NCBI GenBank assembly: GCA_016647705.1
Contig: CM028327.1
Span: forward strand, 45,711,114 to 45,775,113
Direction: 5' to 3'
Length of the DNA: 64,000 nucleotides
Source of the DNA: Eucommia ulmoides
Taxonomy: Eukaryota; Streptophyta; Magnoliopsida; Garryales; Eucommiaceae
Shown: in pieces, positions 35,638 through 46,849 of the stretch
Position numbering within the stretch: position 1 is the first letter of the stretch
Layout of the letters: every line of letters begins with the position of its first letter
Translations under genes and position numbers: made by a program
Notes under the pieces: model-generated
What the model was told of the DNA's origin: nothing
The model's input: only the letters and a program-made list of their open reading frames with translations
Databases searched by the model: none

Positions 35638-36121
35638 TTTTTAACAATGTTATTATATGTTTTTCAGAAGATGCCATTAAAATTTAACCATTTTTTTTTT
35701 ATCTTAGTTAATTCATTTTATTTAACAGCTGAACAGGGACTCTATAAAAGTGTGGGTAATGAATTTTATAAATTCATAATTATTGTAAACCGATGAGAAT
35801 TTTTGATATGTTCAGAAAAATATTAAAAATGTAAGATATAAGCTTTGGATGGTGAATTTACAAAAAAATAAAATGTGCTTGATGGTACTTATTTTACTGC
35901 TTCAGATGAGATCATAGAACTCATTTTGTTGAATTTTGAATGAAATAGAGAAATCACTTGAACAATTAATATAGTAAGAGCTTATGGAATCATTTGGCAT
36001 TAATACATTAATATTAATCACTTGTTCCAGACGACTTTTGATATATATATATTTTATTTTATTTTTGTGTATTCTATCTTAGGTATGGCTTGCATAAAAT
36101 AGAGGCGGCTCTTTAGAGTGA

Positions 36122-36575
36122 GCGGTATATGTCATTGTCCTCCTCTCTCATTTTATACTATACTGGACACTTCTCCTGTCATTTTGTAAATATCAAAGAC
36201 CTCTCCCGTCTTTTTACTCAAACACCATTTACCTTTCTTATTGATTAAAAAATAATAATTTTTTTATTATAATACCAATTTTACAACTATTTAAAAAATA
36301 ATTAAATAATAAAAAATAAAAATACATAAATAATTCTTTAATTTATATATATTCATCATCACCTCCTACCACTAAACCCACCGCCATCGCCACCTCTTAA
36401 TGCCGCCGCCACCCATCACCCGTCGCCACCTCCCATCGCTGCCGCCCACCACCCACTGCACCTCTCACCGCCACTTCCTACCGCCGCCAGCACCTACCTC
36501 CCTCCGCCACCTCTCACCGCCGCCACCCACCCCCCATTTTAAAATATATATATATATATATAAATATAAATATAT

Positions 36576-36650
<75 letters not shown>

Positions 36651-38046
36651 AACGATTTCATTAAAATAAAAATAAAAATTTTAACCCTTTCATTAACCAT
36701 GTTCTCTCTCTCTCCGGTGGTGGTGGGGTTGGTGGTGGTGAAGGTGGATAGTGGTGGCGACGTTGGATGGTGGCGAGGGAGTTGGGTAGTGGGAGACAGC
36801 GGTGGGAGTTGGGTAGTGGCGGTGGTGGTGGGTGGTAGTAGGAGGTGGTGCTGGGTGGCGGCGGGGGGAAGTGGCAGAGGGTGGTGGGTGGAGGCGGCGG
36901 TAGGAGGTGGCGGTTAGGGGTGAAAGAAAAATCCAAAAACCCGCCCAATCCGCCTTGGATTCGGTCGGATTTCAGCCTTCATTTTTTTTTGCTTTTACCC
37001 GCCCCGCCCACCCGACAATAGAGACAAAAAGGATTGGGTTTACCACTTCCACCGCCCGCCACGTCCCTAACCCGACCGAAATTACTAAAAGGAGGTCATA
37101 TTACATTCCCCACCCCCTGACAATTGTTTATTACAAAAAACCCCTACTATATATTGGAAATTATAACCCTAGTTTTCATTTGCGCCGCTTCACTTTTCTC
37201 TCTCGTTCTTTCGATCTCTAAAATGGCAGATCTTGTCATCGTTGTCTCCGTATTCCATCATTCCATAATCGCCGTCGCTATTCTTCGTCATAGTCGTCGC
37301 CATCGCCGTCGCTGTTTTTCGCTGCTGTGCTTCATCATCTCTCTGTCTTTAGGTACGTGTTTTATTGTTTAGATATGTAAAAAAAAATTATTTAGATCTA
37401 TAAATTATTTCGATCTGTGTTTTTTTTTTTTTTTTAATTATTTAGATCTATAAATTTAGGTTTTAGATCTGTCTTTAGGGTTTAGATCTCGAACGAATCA
37501 TATTTTTTTTAGTTTAGATCTCGTCGATCTTATTCTTCTCCGTTTTTTTATCAGTGTTGCAACCCTTTCCTCTGTTCTTCTCCCGTCCGAAAACTGCCCG
37601 AAAACACCCGCACCCGAACCCGCTCGGATGGTCGGATGTTTCGTCTCGGGGTCGGTCGGATTTCGACCCCTAAAAAATGCTCGGTTCGGCCACCGAAACC
37701 CCCCCATCCCCGACCGATTTGACCAACTTTCACCCCTAGTGGTGGTGGCGATGGCGGTGGTGGTGGCGGTGGGTGGTGGGAGTTGGGCGGTGGCGGTGAA
37801 GGTGAAGGTGAAAGTTGGGTGGTAGTTCAAGGTAAATATAATTATTTAAAACGTTAACAGTAAAAAATATAATTTTAAAAATATAGGGGGTGCCAATAAT
37901 TTTTTTTTTAAAATAACCTAAGTATAATTTTGTTCAGAGAGAGATAAGTGGTGTTTGAGTAAAAAAACATGAGAGGTTCCTAATATTTGTAAAATAATAA
38001 AAGAAATATCTAATATAATATAAAATAAGATCAATGACATATACTC
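36122..38046. mobile_element. 1.9-kb non-autonomous DNA transposon with nested element
   Basis: Target duplication TAGAGTGA at 36114-36121 and 38047-38054; the unit 2 site (near 41355) has a single copy. Terminal inverted repeats share GTATATGTCATTG. The interior has GT/CC-rich trinucleotide blocks in inverted orientation (36370-36530 versus 36715-36910 and 37735-37830) and an AT microsatellite at 36541-36648. Pro-rich ORFs here are low-complexity artefacts. An 8-bp duplication fits hAT, 8-9 bp also Mutator. Confidence 0.78.
36915..37738. mobile_element. hAT-like element nested in the 36122 transposon
   Basis: Starts TAGGGGTGAAAG and ends CTTTCACCCCTA, with near-perfect 8-bp duplication GTGGCGGT / GTGGTGGT. 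It contains a block resembling a host 5' UTR and start (GCCGCTTCACTTTTCTCTCT, ATGGCAGATC at 37223) followed by a GTACGT donor-like site. This could be a captured gene start or a chance GC-rich stretch. Confidence 0.72.
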
Positions 38047-38067
38047 TAGAGTGAAATAGACATTTTT

Positions 38068-38293
38068 AAAGGCCTATATAAATACTTTATAACCATGTTT
38101 TGGGTATCATTTTCTCAACCCTTGAGTTTTACACGTTACACTTTCCCCCCCAAGTGCACCTTTGAATCATTCTCATTTTTAAAGGCCTATATAAATACTT
38201 TATAACCATGTTTTAGGTATCATTTTCTCAACCCTTGAGTTTTACACGTTACACTTCACCCCCAAGTGCACCTTTGAATCATTCTCATATTCT
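38068..38293 (+). promoter_or_regulatory. tandemly duplicated core promoter of LFS-like copy 1
   Basis: A 113-bp segment AAAGGCCTATATAAATAC...TTTGAATCATTCTCAT occurs twice in direct repeat (from 38068 and 38181), giving two TATA boxes (CTATATAAA). Unit 2 has one (41382). Confidence 0.8.
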
Positions 38294-38316
38294 CATCATG
38301 CAGCCAAATGCAGAAG

Positions 38317-39083
38317 AATGTTTGGTTGGACGAAATCTATGGGAATGGAATGACCATTCTGTCCTTACATGTTTGGTTGAACGAAATATATGGGAATGGA
38401 ATGACCATTCTGTCCTTACTTCTCATTCTATTGTTTGATTCTCCAATAGAATAACTTTGTGATTCTATTGGAATGAAAACCAAAAGAATGTGATTTCATT
38501 TGAAATGGACTGGGATCAAGTCCCAATGGAATCAAAATTAAAATTATAAAAAAAATCATCGTTGATCCAGTCCAATTCAAAAATTAGAGAATAAAAATAG
38601 AAAATTGAGAATAGAAACAGAAATTAGAGATCAAAAACAGAAAATTGAGAATAGAAATAGAAAATTGAGAATAAAAACAGAAAATTGATAACACAAAATT
38701 GAGAATATAAAATTAAGAATAAAAACAGAAAATTGAGAACAAAAATTGAAAATTGAGAACAGAAAATGAAAATTGAGAACAGAAACGGAAATTAGAGAAC
38801 TGAAACAGAAAATTAAGAACAAAAACAAAAATTAGAGAATAGAAACTGAAAATTAAATAGAATAGTAAAATATAATAAAATGAGAGAAATAATAGAACAA
38901 CGAAATATAATAAAATTTTATTATAAGGGCATAATGAAACTATTATATTCCTTCTCTCATTCCATACTAACCAAACAAGTGAAAGGAATACTGATTTTAT
39001 TGACAATTGTATTTCATTTTTTCTTTCATTCCATTATTTTTTCCATTCCATTTTATCCTCATTCTGTTTCGTCCAATCAAAAT
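38317..39083. mobile_element. non-autonomous DNA transposon inside LFS-like copy 1
   Basis: Inverted ends: TTTGGTTGGACGAAA at 38321 and (reverse complement) TTTGATTGGACGAAA at 39065-39080. The left end holds a direct repeat of about 51 bp (GTTTGGTTG..GACCATTCTGTCCTTAC, twice). A minisatellite lies inside. The target duplication could not be resolved. Absent from the intact copy. Confidence 0.75.
38580..38870. repeat. minisatellite (AAAATTGAGAAYARAAACAG)n
   Basis: About 14 degenerate units of 16-22 bp built on GAAAATTGAGAATAGAAACA, inside the transposon at 38317. Confidence 0.8.
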
Positions 39084-39918
39084 GAGCCATAAGAGGGAAG
39101 GTAAGGCCTCAGCATGCCTGGAACAAGCATGCGCAGACCAAATTTGGCCACTTCTCGAAAACGTTTTTGATGTGTACAAATGGTTCCCCAAACTCACAGC
39201 TTCCTATGATGTCTATGGCGTAAATGGCGAGGTTGGTTGCATCAGGTACTATGTTATCACTTTGGCTAATCCTGTGACTTTCACCAATGAGAGGTTGATG
39301 GCAATTGATTCGAATGAAAAGACTCTGACCTTCAAGATGTTGGAGAATAGTTTCGGCTTCAATAATTATTTTGCAACGATGAAGGTAATTCCTATAGAGG
39401 ACAACAACAAGAGTGGGTGTGTGGTCGAGATGTATTGATGCCTTGTGCATGACTGTTTTTACGTTCTTGATTGCGTGTGTTTGAATGTCTGTTTTACGAT
39501 TTAATCAACTAATAAAATGAAAATAACCTATAATATCAAGAAAGAAGGTTGCTTGTTTTTTTTTTTCTATCCTTATGTTTTACGTGATTAGACAAAATAT
39601 TCAGCGGAACATGAGCACCACGTCATTGGCGTGGTGCACCACAATGAGCACAAAATTGACATTTATTAGGTTGGGTTAGTTTGTGAGGTTTTTCCCTCAA
39701 ATCTGTTTAAACTTCTAACATGACTTGTGGGGTTGTAATTCCAAATTTTCAGCTATTCACTGGTGCATCACGTGATGCATGACATTAACGTGCCACTTGG
39801 TGCTTAAGGACCACTGAATATTTTTTTATTTGTTTGTGTTTTTATCTGTTTGATATATTAATGAAATGCAAGTTGTTTGATAGAAAGCGTGTATATTAGA
39901 TTCTATGATAAATCATAT

Positions 39919-39985
39919 TTTTTAATACAAAACTTTACAATCATTTTTTACTTTGTCTTTTAATTAAAACCATTCACTATGAATC
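39919..39985. other. junction between LFS-like duplication units
   Basis: 67 bp of AT-rich sequence not shared by the two units. Confidence 0.5.
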
Positions 39986-41239
39986 ATATATTTTCAAGTT
40001 CATTTCTGTCCTATTTAATTTTTTTTAAAGGTTGGGTTCTTGGGGCATATATATTGAATATTGTATTTTGGATTTTGGATTTGTAGGAGATTGATTTTTA
40101 GATGTATTATTGAAATTCCGGTTGAACAGAGGTATTTGTTATTAGAGAGATAGAGAGAAATATACTTTGACCCCTAAATTTTGGATTAGTATTAAAATAA
40201 TTCATATTAAAAAATTTAAAGCGTCTAAGTATTATTTGACATCAATTACTTGATTGTCTTTGACTTTTATCCATTGACCGTTAAAGTCTGAAGCACAGGG
40301 GTATATGTGGTAACAAAAATACTGCATGTGTATAAAGTGTAATTCGGGCAATTCACAGAGATGCAAAGTGTAATTAACCTTTTATTTTCACTAAACTAAA
40401 ACTCAAACAATTAAATTTTTCCACATTTTTTTGGATAGAAACAAAGAAATACTTGTGAGACCATATTTTGTCCAAAAACAAATTTTAAAACAGTAAAGAA
40501 AATACATGAAAAATGAAATCAATAAACAGAAAACTACATGAAGATTTTTTTAAGTTATTTAAAAATGCTACAAATTAATTTCGAGTTTATTTTTGTATTT
40601 TTGATAAATAAAATGCTTGTGAAAAATTTCTGAGTTGAGTCAAATAGTTGAAAAAAATTATAATGAAAAAATAAATATTTGTAGGACTAATTCAAATGGA
40701 AAAGAAGCATAAATATTAAGATGGATAAAATAATAATTCTTATTATCTGATGGATTATCTTGTTATAATATAATTACAATGTTAAAATTGTAATCTTAAT
40801 TTTAAAAACATCTACAATGGGTATTCTTTTATTTTTAAAATAAAAGATAATGTTCTTCTATGTTTTTCAAATGACAGGAGATGCCATTGAAATTTACCGA
40901 TTCTTTTTTGCCTTTGTTAATTCACTCTAAAAGCTCAACATAGACTCTATAAAAGTGTGGGTAATGAATTTTATAAATTCATAATTATTTTAAACCGATG
41001 GGAATTTTTGATATGTTTAGAAAAATATTAAAAATGTAAGATATAAGGTTTGGATGGTGAATTTAAAATACAAATGTGCTTAAAGGTACTTATTTTACTG
41101 CTTCAGATGAGATCATAGAACTCATTTTGTTGAGTTTTGAATGAAATAGAGAAACCACTTGAACAATTGACATAGTAAGAGCTTATGGAATCATTTGGCA
41201 TTAATTTATTAATATGAGTCACTTGTTCCAGACGACTTT

Positions 41240-41283
<44 letters not shown>

Positions 41284-41381
41284 ATTAATTATTTTATTTT
41301 TGTGTATTCTATCTTACGTATGCCTTGCATAAAATAGAGGCGGCTCTTATGAATAGAGTGAAATAGACATTTGTAAAGGCC

Positions 41382-41388
41382 TATATAA
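41382..41388 (+). promoter_or_regulatory. TATA box of LFS-like gene
   Basis: TATATAAA-type element about 105 bp before the ATG at 41490, followed by ACTTTATAACCATG text conserved in unit 1. Confidence 0.6.
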
Positions 41389-41489
41389 AGACTTTATAAC
41401 CATGTTTTAGGTATCAGTCTCTCAACCTTTGAGCTTTACACGTTACATACCCCCCAAGTGGTCCTTTGAATCATTATCCTATTCTCATC

Positions 41490-41972
41490 ATGCAGCCACA
41501 TGCAGAAGCTAAGTGGGAAGGTAAGGTCTCAGCATCCTTGGATCAAGCAAGCGCAGACCAAATTTGGCCACTTTTCGAAAACTTTTTTGACTTGTACAAA
41601 TGGTTTCCCAACCTCACAGCTTCCTATGGTGTCTATGGCGTAAACGGCGAGGTTGGTTGCATCCGGTATTGTGTCAACACGTTGGCCAATCCAGTGACTT
41701 TCACCAATGAGAGGTTGACGACAATTGATTCGAATGAAAAGACTTTGACATTCGAGATGTTGGAGAATAGTTTCGGCTACAATAATTATGTCGCGACGAT
41801 GAAGGTAATTCCTGTAGGGGACAACGACAAGAGTGGGTGTGTGATCGAGTGGTCTTTCTCCACCGATCCAATAGAAGAGTTAACTTATGAGGGGATGATA
41901 AACACATTTAAATCGTGGGTGATGATCATGGCTAATAGGATGGAGAATGATGTCCTGGCGCCTTGTGCATGA
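41490..41972 (+). CDS. lachrymatory-factor-synthase-like SRPBCC protein
   Basis: A 160-residue single-exon protein without signal peptide or membrane segment, so probably cytosolic. It has the pattern of LFS-like proteins in the START/SRPBCC (polyketide cyclase 2) superfamily: WEGKVSASLDQASADQIWPL (9-28, first strand and helix), KWFPNL (37-42), GEVGCIRYC (53-61), KTLTFEMLENSFGYNNYVAT (84-103), GCVIEWSF (116-123) and a C-terminal helix (131-154). Onion LFS rearranges a sulfenic acid to the lachrymatory factor. Homologues in plants lacking that chemistry have no settled role, so this gene should not be called a true LFS. Arg59 and Glu89 are candidates for the Arg/Glu pair important in onion LFS, but the alignment needs checking. 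AATAAA at 42031 may direct polyadenylation. Major latex/Bet v 1 proteins are a more distant alternative. Confidence 0.82.
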   Translation: MQPHAEAKWEGKVSASLDQASADQIWPLFENFFDLYKWFPNLTASYGVYGVNGEVGCIRYCVNTLANPVTFTNERLTTIDSNEKTLTFEMLENSFGYNNYVATMKVIPVGDNDKSGCVIEWSFSTDPIEELTYEGMINTFKSWVMIMANRMENDVLAPCA

Positions 41973-42425
41973 GTGTTTTTATGTTCTTGATTGTGTGTGT
42001 GTGAATGTGTTGTTTCTCGTTAAATCAACGAATAAAATGAAAGTAAGTTGATTAAGCGTTGCGTGTTTCTTTTCTATCCTTATGTACCATGTGATTGGAC
42101 AAAATATTCAATGGAATTTCAGCAAGGAGTCATTGGCGTGGTGCACCACAATGAACACAAAATTGACATTTATTAGGTAGGGCTATTTTGTGAGGTTTTC
42201 CCCTCAGATCTCTTCAAACTTCCAATCTTACCTGTGGGGTTGTTATTTCAAATTTTCGGCTACTCATTGATGATGATGCATGATGTCAGCGTGCCACTTG
42301 GTGCTTAAGGATCATTGAATATTTTTTCATTTGTTTGTGTTTTTATCTGTTTGAGATTTTAATGAAATTCAAGTTGTTTGATAGAAAGCCTGTATAGTAG
42401 ATTCTATGATAAATCACATTTTTCA

Positions 42426-44031
42426 ATGGAAATGAATCATATGTAATCTCTCGTGGAAATGAATTAAAAATGTGTAGCAAAGCTTATTTGGTTAGGAAAA
42501 TCGCAACAATCAATTTAAAAACAAATATGCTCCTTACTTGGATTGACCTAACTCTAAAAATGAAATCATGATTCATGACCTGACCTCGATCCAAAATCTA
42601 AACATGAATTATAAATGTAGGTTAAGTGTTTTCCACTAATCAATATGAGATTACTCATTTTATTTATTTTAATCAATTTCACCGGACTACTTAATGTGGA
42701 TACTAGTTTCTTATTTACTTCTAATATTGACACGTCCCAACTAACGATTAGACCAAGCAAATAATTAGGCTAGAGATGGACTAAATTATTGTTTCTCCAT
42801 AGGTGATGCTTGTCGTTGAAGAGAGGAGACAAATAGAGGGAGAGAGGATAGGGTCAAAGTGATGTCTAAACTCATGTTAGAGGCATAGGTGATTCATTTA
42901 GGTGAGAGAACATATTATTGTACAAAAATAAGCAGTACTGTGAATCGGCATAGTAAAGCAAGAAATAAGGTTGTAATTTTGTTTTTTTTTATTGAACTTA
43001 TGAGCGTAAAACGATGCCCCTCTAGGAAAGGCTGTTTGGATGTCTTGTCTCTGCTGTGAATAACGCTAAAAGCTCTCTATTTCATTATTTTTTTGGATAT
43101 AGGTTCAGGTAGATTAGCTTTTAAAGGGAACCTAGGCCTATCGGGAAGGGTTGGTGTTTTCAAAAAGAACCCTTGAATTTGAATTTGTTCAAAATAGCCT
43201 TTTTATTCTCAATTATTATTGGGGTCAATACTAAATTATGACATATGAATATATCAATATGTTCTCCTGAGTTAGGAGAGGAATGCGATATAATTATTTG
43301 TAAAAAAATCATTCAAAAATTAATAAAATATTTTTAATTAAAATACCCACATAAAATTGTTGATTGATGTGCTACGTGGATTATCCCACATTGATTAGTG
43401 AAGATTATGAAAAGTTATAATTAATAATCGAGTGAGCTTTCAAAGGAATCTCCCTTGGGTCACTCAAGTGTCATTGACAAGAAGTAGCCTAATGATCATA
43501 AGATAATAAAGCACACGCACGTGCACCGTCATCATCCATCCACTCGCTTGCTTGCCACACCACACCAAGTTGGGTTTTAATCGAGCCTGGGCCTTGGGTT
43601 GTGTCGTTAGGGTCTTGGGGTCTTCGGTAATATTTGCCCGTGCTATCTTTTTTTTTAAAAAAAAAATTAAAAATCAGATTAACAAATTCTAATAAAGTCT
43701 AATCTTTGTGATTGTTAAGAGAGTCATACAACTAAGGTTTTTTTAAACGTCTTACATTTTTTTCTACTCTATATATTAGGGTATGCAGTCTTCAGAATAT
43801 AAGCATACAAGTGTGTCGTATAAACAAAGGAGATTATGTCCATATTTTAAATTTTCTATTGGTCGTGTTTGTTTATGTCGTGTTCATTACAAAACAAGAG
43901 TTGATTGTTTGGTAATATTATAAAATTAAAACCCGTACATTAGATGTTTTCGAATACAGATGATTTACAGGTATAGAATGTTTCTTTTTTGTGTTTTACA
44001 CCCATGCCTGAAGCTAAATATTTGTGTTATT
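42426..44031. other. intergenic region
   Basis: No gene seen. It has a CACGCACGTGCAC palindromic stretch with an ACGTG core near 43513 and a poly-A/T tract near 43650. Nothing else recognised. Confidence 0.5.
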
Positions 44032-45559
44032 CACTACAACAAAAATGAAGACACTTTTTTAGAGATAATTCATAAATAATGTCCTTATAAAACCTTATTG
44101 AGACACTTAATCCTAGTGTCCTTATAATTTGCCCCCCAAAAAATAATATCTTTATAATATTTATTTAATAAAACACATTTAAAAAAATATATAATAAAAA
44201 TATTATAAACAAATTTAATAGGACACATATAAAAGTGTCCTATTAAGGGCACAAATAAAATTTTCATTTTTAATCTCTAATTAGAAAAGTATAATTATGA
44301 ATCAAATTGAAAAAGAAGTATAAACTATTTATATAATTATGAATTAAAGTATTTTCAGACTTCTCTTCTATTTTATTTATTTTCACTTTGGTCCTTGGTA
44401 GTTTCAATTAAAAGAGTTTGACCTAAAATAAAAATATTAATTTTTAGATATACCTAGATGTAAATACCCACTTTTTCATTTGGTCTTATTTTCACCAAGT
44501 GTGTTCGGCAGAATCCCTTATTTCATCTTGAGCTAGGCAGTGGGAAAATCATTTGCGAAGAAGCTCGACCAGAAGCTCAATCCATTCATCTTCGGAGCTT
44601 AATCCATTCATCGCTCAATCCATTCATTTCAAGAATCTTCACTCCTCTTCCAACTTTTCTTCTGACTTCGCAATTGATCGAAGAAAAGGAATGAAGAAAT
44701 TTTGAGAATCGATCGGAGCTTAATAGCGGATAATCGTTCCAATTGAGCCAATTTCTCAAGCAATCAATTCAATCTCAAGCTGTTCTTCTTCAAGCTCGGC
44801 TTCGGTTGCTGCTTTTCAGGTATGTTTATGTTTTAGGTTTAGGTTTTCAGGTATTTTTGCCTTTCAGCTCCGATTATTTCTGGAATTGCTTAGTAATTTT
44901 TGCTGCCAGATCTGAAATTAGGTGATTGAATAGATCCATTTCATTTTTACTCTACTTTTGATACATAAATTCAGCTGACTAATATAATTTTCTGGTATAC
45001 CTTAATGATTATATTGAGATTTAGAATTCTAGTTAGCTTTCAATTAAGTTTTGTATGAGTGCTTATGTGTGTGCGTGCGGCATTGCAAGTCTATATCTGG
45101 TTTGATTAGGTTATATAAACTCATTAGAGGAGGTATTTGGAACTAGAGTTGAACAACAAAACTTACATCTCTAAGCAATCGTTCGGTATGGGGTGGTCGT
45201 CGAGTTGATTTTTGTGATGGATTTTAGAGGAAGTTATCTTAGCTTCCTTGATTAAATTCCTACTAGGCTACCATTATGCTTGATGAATGAACCTAACTCG
45301 TAGCTGAAGAATCTTCTCTGCTATTACCGTGCTCTCTGCTTAGTTTTCGCAGACATTCTTATAATTCAATGCTATTGTTGTTATTATGCTGGCAACGGGT
45401 GCTTGTCCCTATATTTCTTCAATTTCACAATCTAAAATGATAATCCATATGTTTTGAATTGGTTTGCTTGTTGTAGAGCTATAACTTTGTAATTTATGCG
45501 CCCACATTGAATCCATCATCTGTCACGGAAATGCTTACCTTTGATTTTCAAATTTTTAG

Positions 45560-46094
45560 GCTGTCCTCAAATAGTTTGGAGCTGGTGGATATGGAGGTTC
45601 AGATGGTGTTATTGCCAACAAAGCAGAGGTCCTACAACATCAAAAACTCGAGAAGCTTTACATATCAACATGTGCTGCCAAGGTTTCTCTCTACCTCTCT
45701 TTGTAACCATAATTATTATCAGAAGCAAATTACTATATTCTCCCATCTACTTTCACAGCCTGTGAATGTTTACTTTTTAAATTTCAGCATTTCCAAGGGG
45801 ATATTGTTCGAGGTGTGGAAGGTTATATAGTTATAGGGTCCAAACAAGTTGAAATTGGTAAGTTTTTTAAAGCTACAAATCCATTTGATTTGCATCACAG
45901 TTAAACAGAGTGTATTTATACTCTTTATTTCTCTCCAAATAGGTACAAAGTTGTCAGAGGATAGCCGTAAATATGGCGGAGAGAACACATGCACAAGTGG
46001 TAGCGCATTATCCAAAGTTGCTCTAAGTTTTGCAAGAGCTCATGCTCAGATGGAGAAAGGGCGTGGAAATATGTTGAAAGCGCTTGGCACCCAG
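45560..46094 (+). pseudogene. SH3 domain-containing protein (SH3P-like) gene fragment, exons 2-4
   Basis: Three exons with GT-AG introns, 45560-45682, 45788-45857 and 45943-46094, encode AVLK-stop-FGAGGYGGSDGVIANKAEVLQ.., then GDIVRGVEGYIVIGSKQVEI and GTKLSEDSRKYGGENTCTSG..QMEKGRGNMLKALGTQ. This is the N-terminal BAR-like part of the plant SH3P1/2/3 family, which acts at membranes in clathrin-linked vesicle traffic and autophagy. The first coding exon, the rest of the BAR region and the SH3 domain are missing. An in-frame TAG at 45572-45574 replaces a Gln codon. The splice sites are intact, so a chimeric non-coding transcript is possible. Confidence 0.82.
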
Positions 46095-46655
46095 GTTTTA
46101 ATCTTGACCTTTTCTTTGCTCCTTACATTTGATATGAATGCAAGGTCAAGTGGGGATGACATATCGAGACGTATTTGCAAAGTGAAACATTCAACTATCA
46201 ATTCCGCATCGAAAATGAAAGTTTTAGATGGGTTAGAACAAATTTGGAAGATTTTTAGAATACCATAGCAGTCGTGATATGGTCTTTTAGTATGTAATGT
46301 ATGATTACTTCGTGTTACCTTTTCTCATTTTGGCTAAGTATTTTTTCCTCACATTTCCTTTCTCAACTTCCAAGATCTTTATCAAGTGCGCACAATTCAC
46401 AATTAATAAAAACTCCAGATTTTTTTTTCCAATAGGGTATTAATCTTTTCCAAGTTTGTTTGGAAGCAAAAACTAGATAATAAAACAGAAGCACTAACCA
46501 AACTGCTCATTGTGTTTGTTATCTTCTCATTATTAAGCCAATTTTTTTTTTCTTGAAAAACAGGTTCCTGACTATGCAATGAGCTTTGGGTGGTAGGTGT
46601 GCTTGGATATATAAACTATGTATAACCTTGGTGTAATGAGTGAAATGAGTGACAG

Positions 46656-46716
46656 GGAGATGGTGATTATGAACTTGTGAAGGATCTACTCATTGATGAC
46701 TTTCTTCGCAACTGAA
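46656..46716 (+). other. possible unrecognised terminal exon fragment
   Basis: After an ACAG acceptor-like site, the frame reads GDGDYELVKDLLIDDFLRN and then a stop. It lies between the SH3P and TST fragments on the same strand and may be a third captured piece. Not recognised. Confidence 0.25.
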
Positions 46717-46849
46717 TCAAAAAGGTATGCTGATTCACGTTCAAGGGACTCTCCATCTGTTTTAGTCAACTTTTACTAATGGCCATGCTTATGATTTGGA
46801 AATCGTAGGCGACCTCCTTTTGGTGATTTTTTGCGTGTTAATGATCTCG

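Larger units (their letters stand above)
38298..39500 (+). pseudogene. LFS-like (SRPBCC) gene copy 1, TE-disrupted and 3'-deleted
   Basis: The original ATG (38298) and about five codons (MQPNAE) are followed by a transposon of about 770 bp, after which the gene resumes near 39090 (REGKASACLEQACADQIWPL). It matches the intact gene at 41490 through SGCVVE, then loses roughly 96 bp between two GAG triplets and stops at 39436-39438, removing the C-terminal alpha helix. An ORF of 118 codons (39082-39438) survives because the transposon end happens to supply an in-frame ATG. The protein would lack the long C-terminal helix that closes the ligand pocket in this fold, so function is unlikely. The duplicated promoter upstream is now separated from most of the gene. 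Confidence 0.88.
34454..39918 (+). repeat. tandem duplication containing LFS-like genes, unit 1
   Basis: Collinear with 39986-42425, beginning at ATATATTTTCAAGTTCATTTCTG and ending at GATTCTATGATAAATCA. Unit 1 is longer because it received a MULE-type MITE (35439), a 1.9-kb transposon (36122), a promoter duplication (38068) and a 0.77-kb insertion in the gene (38317), all missing from unit 2. Confidence 0.9.
39986..42425 (+). repeat. tandem duplication containing LFS-like genes, unit 2
   Basis: The shorter, TE-free counterpart of 34454-39918. It shows the empty sites for the insertions in unit 1. A TA microsatellite at 41242-41276 is expanded relative to unit 1. Confidence 0.9.

Noticed and set aside
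36400..36948. Pro-rich and Gly/Val-rich frames
   Set aside because: CCACCGCC repeats and an AT microsatellite inside a transposon generate them.
38631..39006. Phe-rich minus-strand frames
   Set aside because: Antisense of a minisatellite inside a transposon.
45507..45830. 107-codon + frame over the SH3P fragment
   Set aside because: Runs across exon and intron in the wrong frame; the SH3P reading with GT-AG introns explains the sequence.
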